From NCBI RefSeq assembly GCF_015351595.1, contig NZ_JADKPT010000002.1, forward strand, positions 1-64,000: 64,000 nucleotides of DNA, written 5' to 3'. A program made the position numbers and the translations under genes. The stretch is from Flavobacterium sp. LC2016-12 (lineage in GTDB: Bacteria; Bacteroidota; Bacteroidia; Flavobacteriales; Flavobacteriaceae). Positions within the stretch are counted from its first letter, which is position 1. Each line of letters starts with the position of its first letter. The notes beneath the pieces were generated by a model that did not search any database, had not been told where the DNA came from, and saw only the letters and a program-made list of their open reading frames with translations. Of this stretch, positions 60,772 through 64,000 are shown piece after piece.

Positions 60772-61578
60772 ATGTCTTCAAATCAACAAGAATTTACCAA
60801 AACGATATTAATTTTATTATTATTTCAACATTTATGCTTCTCACAAAACAGCAATAAAGGAATCGTTTATTACGGACAAATTGAAAGCAGTTACTTTGGA
60901 AGTAAAAATGGTAAAGAACGCCTGGCAACTTTAGTTTTTAATAAAAAAGAATCCAGTTATGTGAGCCAAAAAGACTCTTTAGATGCATTAATGAATAATT
61001 TCCCAAATAGACAAGGAGGAACTACACTTTATACAGCCGGGCTACCTGCAACAGAAAACGGAAGCCAGGTATTTACCAGTTTACAAAAAGATAGTGTTTG
61101 GAGTAGTTTTTTAAAAAATGGCTTTCAATATGTTGCTGAAAAAAAAATTTTATTTAAATGGGATCTTCAAAATGAAACTAAAAAAATAGGAAGATTCACA
61201 TGTAACAAAGCTATTACACAATTTAGAGGGAGAGAATATATTGCATGGTACACTAACGAAATTCCCTTACCTTACGGACCATGGAAATTACAAGGCTTAC
61301 CTGGTTTAATTCTTGAAGCTTATGATAGCAGTCAGGAAATTAATTACTATTTTAAAAGTATTGAATATCCGACTACCAATAAAACTCCTATTGATTTTAT
61401 AAAAAGCACAGACAAAAAAACTATAAATTGGATGGATCGAAAAGGTTATATAAAATTCTGTAACGATCATTTGCAAAGAGTTTACGAACGAATGTTAATG
61501 GCAGATAAAGAAGTTCCAACTTCATCTCCATCAGAAAAGGGAACAATAGAGCAAAATTTCAAAGAAATTACAGAATGA
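60772..61578 (+). CDS. GLPGLI-family protein (1)
   Basis: A 268-residue exported protein. The hydrophobic segment ILILLLFQHLCFSQ at residues 12-25 acts as signal peptide. The family signature WKLQGLPGLILEAYDSSQ is at about residues 169-186, preceded by GREYIAWYTNEIPLPYGPW. These proteins are restricted largely to Bacteroidota, have no known function and are often placed before outer-membrane receptor-like genes, as here. The 258 bp upstream (60514-60771) have no clear gene, repeat or promoter. Confidence 0.9.
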   Translation: MSSNQQEFTKTILILLLFQHLCFSQNSNKGIVYYGQIESSYFGSKNGKERLATLVFNKKESSYVSQKDSLDALMNNFPNRQGGTTLYTAGLPATENGSQVFTSLQKDSVWSSFLKNGFQYVAEKKILFKWDLQNETKKIGRFTCNKAITQFRGREYIAWYTNEIPLPYGPWKLQGLPGLILEAYDSSQEINYYFKSIEYPTTNKTPIDFIKSTDKKTINWMDRKGYIKFCNDHLQRVYERMLMADKEVPTSSPSEKGTIEQNFKEITE

Positions 61579-61666
61579 AATTTTAAACTTTTTTTAATTA
61601 CGCTTTCATAAACCTAAAGTTTAAAGCTTATTAACAAATTGAAAAACAGCATAAAGCTTTCTAAAA

Positions 61667-62446
61667 ATGAAAAAAATAATAATCCTTCTAGCCTTTCTAA
61701 ATTTTTTGATAAGTACCGCTCAAAATAAAGGTATTGTTTATTATGGCTATCGTACGACCGCAGAAGGAGCCCCTTATTCTCTTGATTTCAATTCTTACAT
61801 GATCTTTAGCAAAGACCAATCTTATTATGTCACAGCAAAAGATAGTTTAGAAAAAGCCGAGACAAAAAAAGAAGAGAAAATAATTGTAAATGATGACACA
61901 AAAACCATGGGCATAAACTCTGGCTTGCCTACCAGTTCCTCAGGGTCAGAAACTGTGTATAATATTCCAAAAAAAACAATGTGGTCTAGTTATATTGATG
62001 GAAAAAAAGTTCACGTAAAGGAAATTGTACCTAAAATAAACTGGAAACTTATTAACGAAACAAAAAAAATAGGGAATTTTACGTGTAAAAAAGCCTCGAC
62101 TTTCTTTAGAGGACGTAATTATACGGCATGGTATAATCCTGAAATAGCTGTGCCATTCGGACCATGGAAATTTCAAGGATTACCTGGCCTTATTTTGGAA
62201 GTTAGTGACGATAAGAAAATGTACAAATGGTATTTTAAAAGTATTGAATACCCGACAAACTCTAAAGAAACTGTAAAATATATTAGTCTCCCTAAAAAAA
62301 TGAATTTTATAACTTTTGAAGAGTTTCAGGTTTTTCAAAAAGAAACACGAGACAAGCAGGATGCCAAACAAAAAATGGCACAAAAAAAATTCTCTGGTGT
62401 TTACTTTAACGAACCAAAAATTTCAGATCTATTTATTGAGTTTTAG
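61667..62446 (+). CDS. GLPGLI-family protein (2)
   Basis: A 259-residue paralogue of the preceding gene. The signal peptide ends LISTAQ (residue 19). KIGNFTCKKASTFFRGRNYTAWYNPEIAVPFGPWKFQGLPGLILEV covers the same region as in copy 1 with the same order of motifs. The tandem arrangement suggests gene duplication. Its stop lies 3 bp before the ATG of the receptor-like gene, so those two are translationally close and probably work together at the envelope. Confidence 0.92.
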   Translation: MKKIIILLAFLNFLISTAQNKGIVYYGYRTTAEGAPYSLDFNSYMIFSKDQSYYVTAKDSLEKAETKKEEKIIVNDDTKTMGINSGLPTSSSGSETVYNIPKKTMWSSYIDGKKVHVKEIVPKINWKLINETKKIGNFTCKKASTFFRGRNYTAWYNPEIAVPFGPWKFQGLPGLILEVSDDKKMYKWYFKSIEYPTNSKETVKYISLPKKMNFITFEEFQVFQKETRDKQDAKQKMAQKKFSGVYFNEPKISDLFIEF

Positions 62447-62449
62447 CAA

Positions 62450-64000
62450 ATGAAGAAACTACTTATCGTTTTACTGGCGATACTCCCCGTTTTATTATTT
62501 TCTCAAAATACAAAAGTTTCAGGAATCATAAAAGATAATACAAACAGAGGCATCGAAAGTGCTTCTGTTGTTATTATGGATAGTAATGACAACACTTTAT
62601 CATATTGCTTTACCAATGAAAATGGTTACTACGAATTGGAAATTGACCAGCCAAAAGACAAATCAATAATTATTGAAATTTCAAGTTTAGGATTTACCAA
62701 AGAAAGAAGCACCATACTAATTGAAAACAAAACGAGTATCCAACACTCCATTACTTTAGAATCCAAAGAAGAAAACCTTAAAGAAGTAGTGATCGAATCC
62801 TATAAAAAAATAAAAAGAGATCAAGATACCACCACTATAAAAGTTTCTTCCTTCCTAAATAATACTGAGCAAACAGTCGAAGATGTCCTAAAAAAACTAC
62901 CCGGAATTGAAGTCCAAAAGGATGGTTCTATAAAAGCACATGGTAAATCAATTGACAAATTACTCATTGAAGGAGAAGACTTATTTGATAAAAACTATAA
63001 ATTACTATCCAAAAACTTAGATGGCAAAGTATTAGATGCAGTGCAAATTATCGATGCATTTGAGGACAACCCCATCTTAAAAAAAATGAATAATTCAGAC
63101 AAAGTCGCCCTGAATTTGAAACTAAAAAAAGACAAACAAAATATTTGGTTTGGAAATATTACTGCCGGTGCCGGAATAGTTTCAGAAAATCGCTGGAAAG
63201 AGGGCATAAACCTTGGTCTTCTAAAAAAGAAAATAAAGCTTTTTTATCTTGCCGATTATAATAATTCCGGAGAAAAAGCAAGTTCATTAATCCAAGATGC
63301 AATTATAAGTTCCAGCGTTTTTGGAGAAGATAGAATTGAAAAGGCTGCAAAAAAACAATATACTATCAATAGTAATGAAAACAGCTCTTTTAGTAAATCA
63401 CAAAGCATTTTTAACAAAGCATTTTTCAATTCATTAAGCTTTACTTCAAAAATAAAACCTTCGTTAACCATTCGAGGAGTTGGCTATTTTACTAATGATA
63501 ATCAAATTCAGAATTCCATTTCTGAAACGATTTATAATGTTGGCGAAACTCCGATAATTAATAATGAAGCTAATGCTTATATCAGCAAAAAATCGCTTTC
63601 TTCAGGTGAAATAGAATTGAAATACTTAGGTAACGACGACAATTATCTTACCAATCTTTTTATTTACAAAAACAACCCAAACACCATAAATTCTAATTTA
63701 CTATTTAATAATGCAGTTATAAATCAGAGTTCAAATAATAAAAATCAAACTTTTTACAATCATTTCAATCACACGTACAGCATAACAAACAGAACTATAC
63801 TGCATAATTATTTCTATTTTGGAAATGATAATTTGAATGAGAAAAACAATCTAAAATCTCCATTTCTAAATGAATTTTTACAAACAAATCCCAACGCATT
63901 AATTAAACAAAATACAGATAATAAAAACCAATATTTTGGAATAAAAAACAAATTGATTTCAAAATATAGAACCTTAGAAACAGCACTAACTTTTCAATAT
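62450..64000 (+). CDS. TonB-receptor-like outer-membrane protein (partial)
   Basis: An open frame of 517 codons runs from the ATG at 62450 to the window end without a stop, so the gene is cut by the window. Signal peptide (ends LLFSQ, residue 19), then a CarboxypepD_reg-like domain (TKVSGIIKDNTNRGIESASV, NGYYELEI), then a plug-like region with TVEDVLKKLPGIEVQKDGSI and IDKLLIEGEDLFDKNYKLLS, then barrel strands. This is the large GLPGLI-associated outer-membrane protein type. It is 3 bp downstream of the second GLPGLI gene. The substrate is unknown. Confidence 0.88.
   Translation, partial: MKKLLIVLLAILPVLLFSQNTKVSGIIKDNTNRGIESASVVIMDSNDNTLSYCFTNENGYYELEIDQPKDKSIIIEISSLGFTKERSTILIENKTSIQHSITLESKEENLKEVVIESYKKIKRDQDTTTIKVSSFLNNTEQTVEDVLKKLPGIEVQKDGSIKAHGKSIDKLLIEGEDLFDKNYKLLSKNLDGKVLDAVQIIDAFEDNPILKKMNNSDKVALNLKLKKDKQNIWFGNITAGAGIVSENRWKEGINLGLLKKKIKLFYLADYNNSGEKASSLIQDAIISSSVFGEDRIEKAAKKQYTINSNENSSFSKSQSIFNKAFFNSLSFTSKIKPSLTIRGVGYFTNDNQIQNSISETIYNVGETPIINNEANAYISKKSLSSGEIELKYLGNDDNYLTNLFIYKNNPNTINSNLLFNNAVINQSSNNKNQTFYNHFNHTYSITNRTILHNYFYFGNDNLNEKNNLKSPFLNEFLQTNPNALIKQNTDNKNQYFGIKNKLISKYRTLETALTFQY

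Overview
The window looks like a chromosomal segment of a Flavobacterium-type Bacteroidota. The DNA is AT-rich. Many genes lie behind TAnnTTTG promoter boxes instead of Shine-Dalgarno sequences. Several gene architectures are typical of the phylum: a MurF-alanine racemase fusion, a DnaE with an N-terminal proofreading-type exonuclease, GLPGLI proteins, CarboxypepD_reg-type TonB receptors and short 'SCSSDD' lipoproteins. Most genes are ordinary housekeeping or envelope genes. The spaces between them are unusually rich in short palindromic and nested repeats.

Layout. 1-6.5 kb: small secreted or lipoprotein genes, an M20 dipeptidase, tRNA-Leu(UAG), a YcxB-like protein, a DUF1080 lipoprotein and a HAD phosphatase. 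6.7-12 kb: a three-part drug-efflux operon (TolC, HlyD/EmrA-like, MFS/EmrB-like) with an AraC-type regulator upstream. 12.1-14 kb: two identical tRNA-Asp genes, then a DUF58 gene coupled to a broken upstream gene and lacking its usual MoxR partner. 14.3-19.1 kb: two lipoproteins (one collagen-like), a LytTR regulator overlapping a TPR histidine kinase, and thioredoxin. 19.3-21.8 kb: an AsmA-like protein. 22.2-25.3 kb: a compact accessory block with a controller-type HTH, a C5-cytosine methyltransferase, an HpaII-family endonuclease and Vsr. It is flanked by inverted copies of a dispersed repeat.

25.4-31.7 kb: an HPF/RaiA protein, a lipoprotein carrying three copies of an HGQPGHRCDI motif, an NTF2-like protein, an ammonium transporter, TrmB, a LysE-type exporter and an alkyltransferase-like protein without the catalytic Cys. 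31.8-39.5 kb: an NtrY/NtrC-like two-component pair divergent from an HlyD-ABC-FtsX exporter, with a plausible sigma-54 promoter and upstream GAAC half-sites between them. 39.7-46.5 kb: Mrp/ApbC, NifU C-domain protein, a ferredoxin, Asd, MscL and MurF-Alr. 46.8-51 kb: a membrane protein, a PorT-like barrel, and a His-rich small protein followed by a TonB receptor (probable metal uptake). 51.2-60.5 kb: prolyl oligopeptidase, Gfo/Idh/MocA oxidoreductase, an outer-membrane barrel and DnaE. 60.8-64 kb: two GLPGLI proteins followed by an outer-membrane receptor-like protein that runs off the window end.

I found no insertion sequence, prophage, CRISPR array, rRNA or replication origin. The least explained material is the repeat landscape (heptamer tandem repeats, a structured element of about 108 bp in two copies, an 18-bp palindrome placed inside other repeats, long inverted repeats between genes) and the HGQPGHRCDI-motif lipoprotein.
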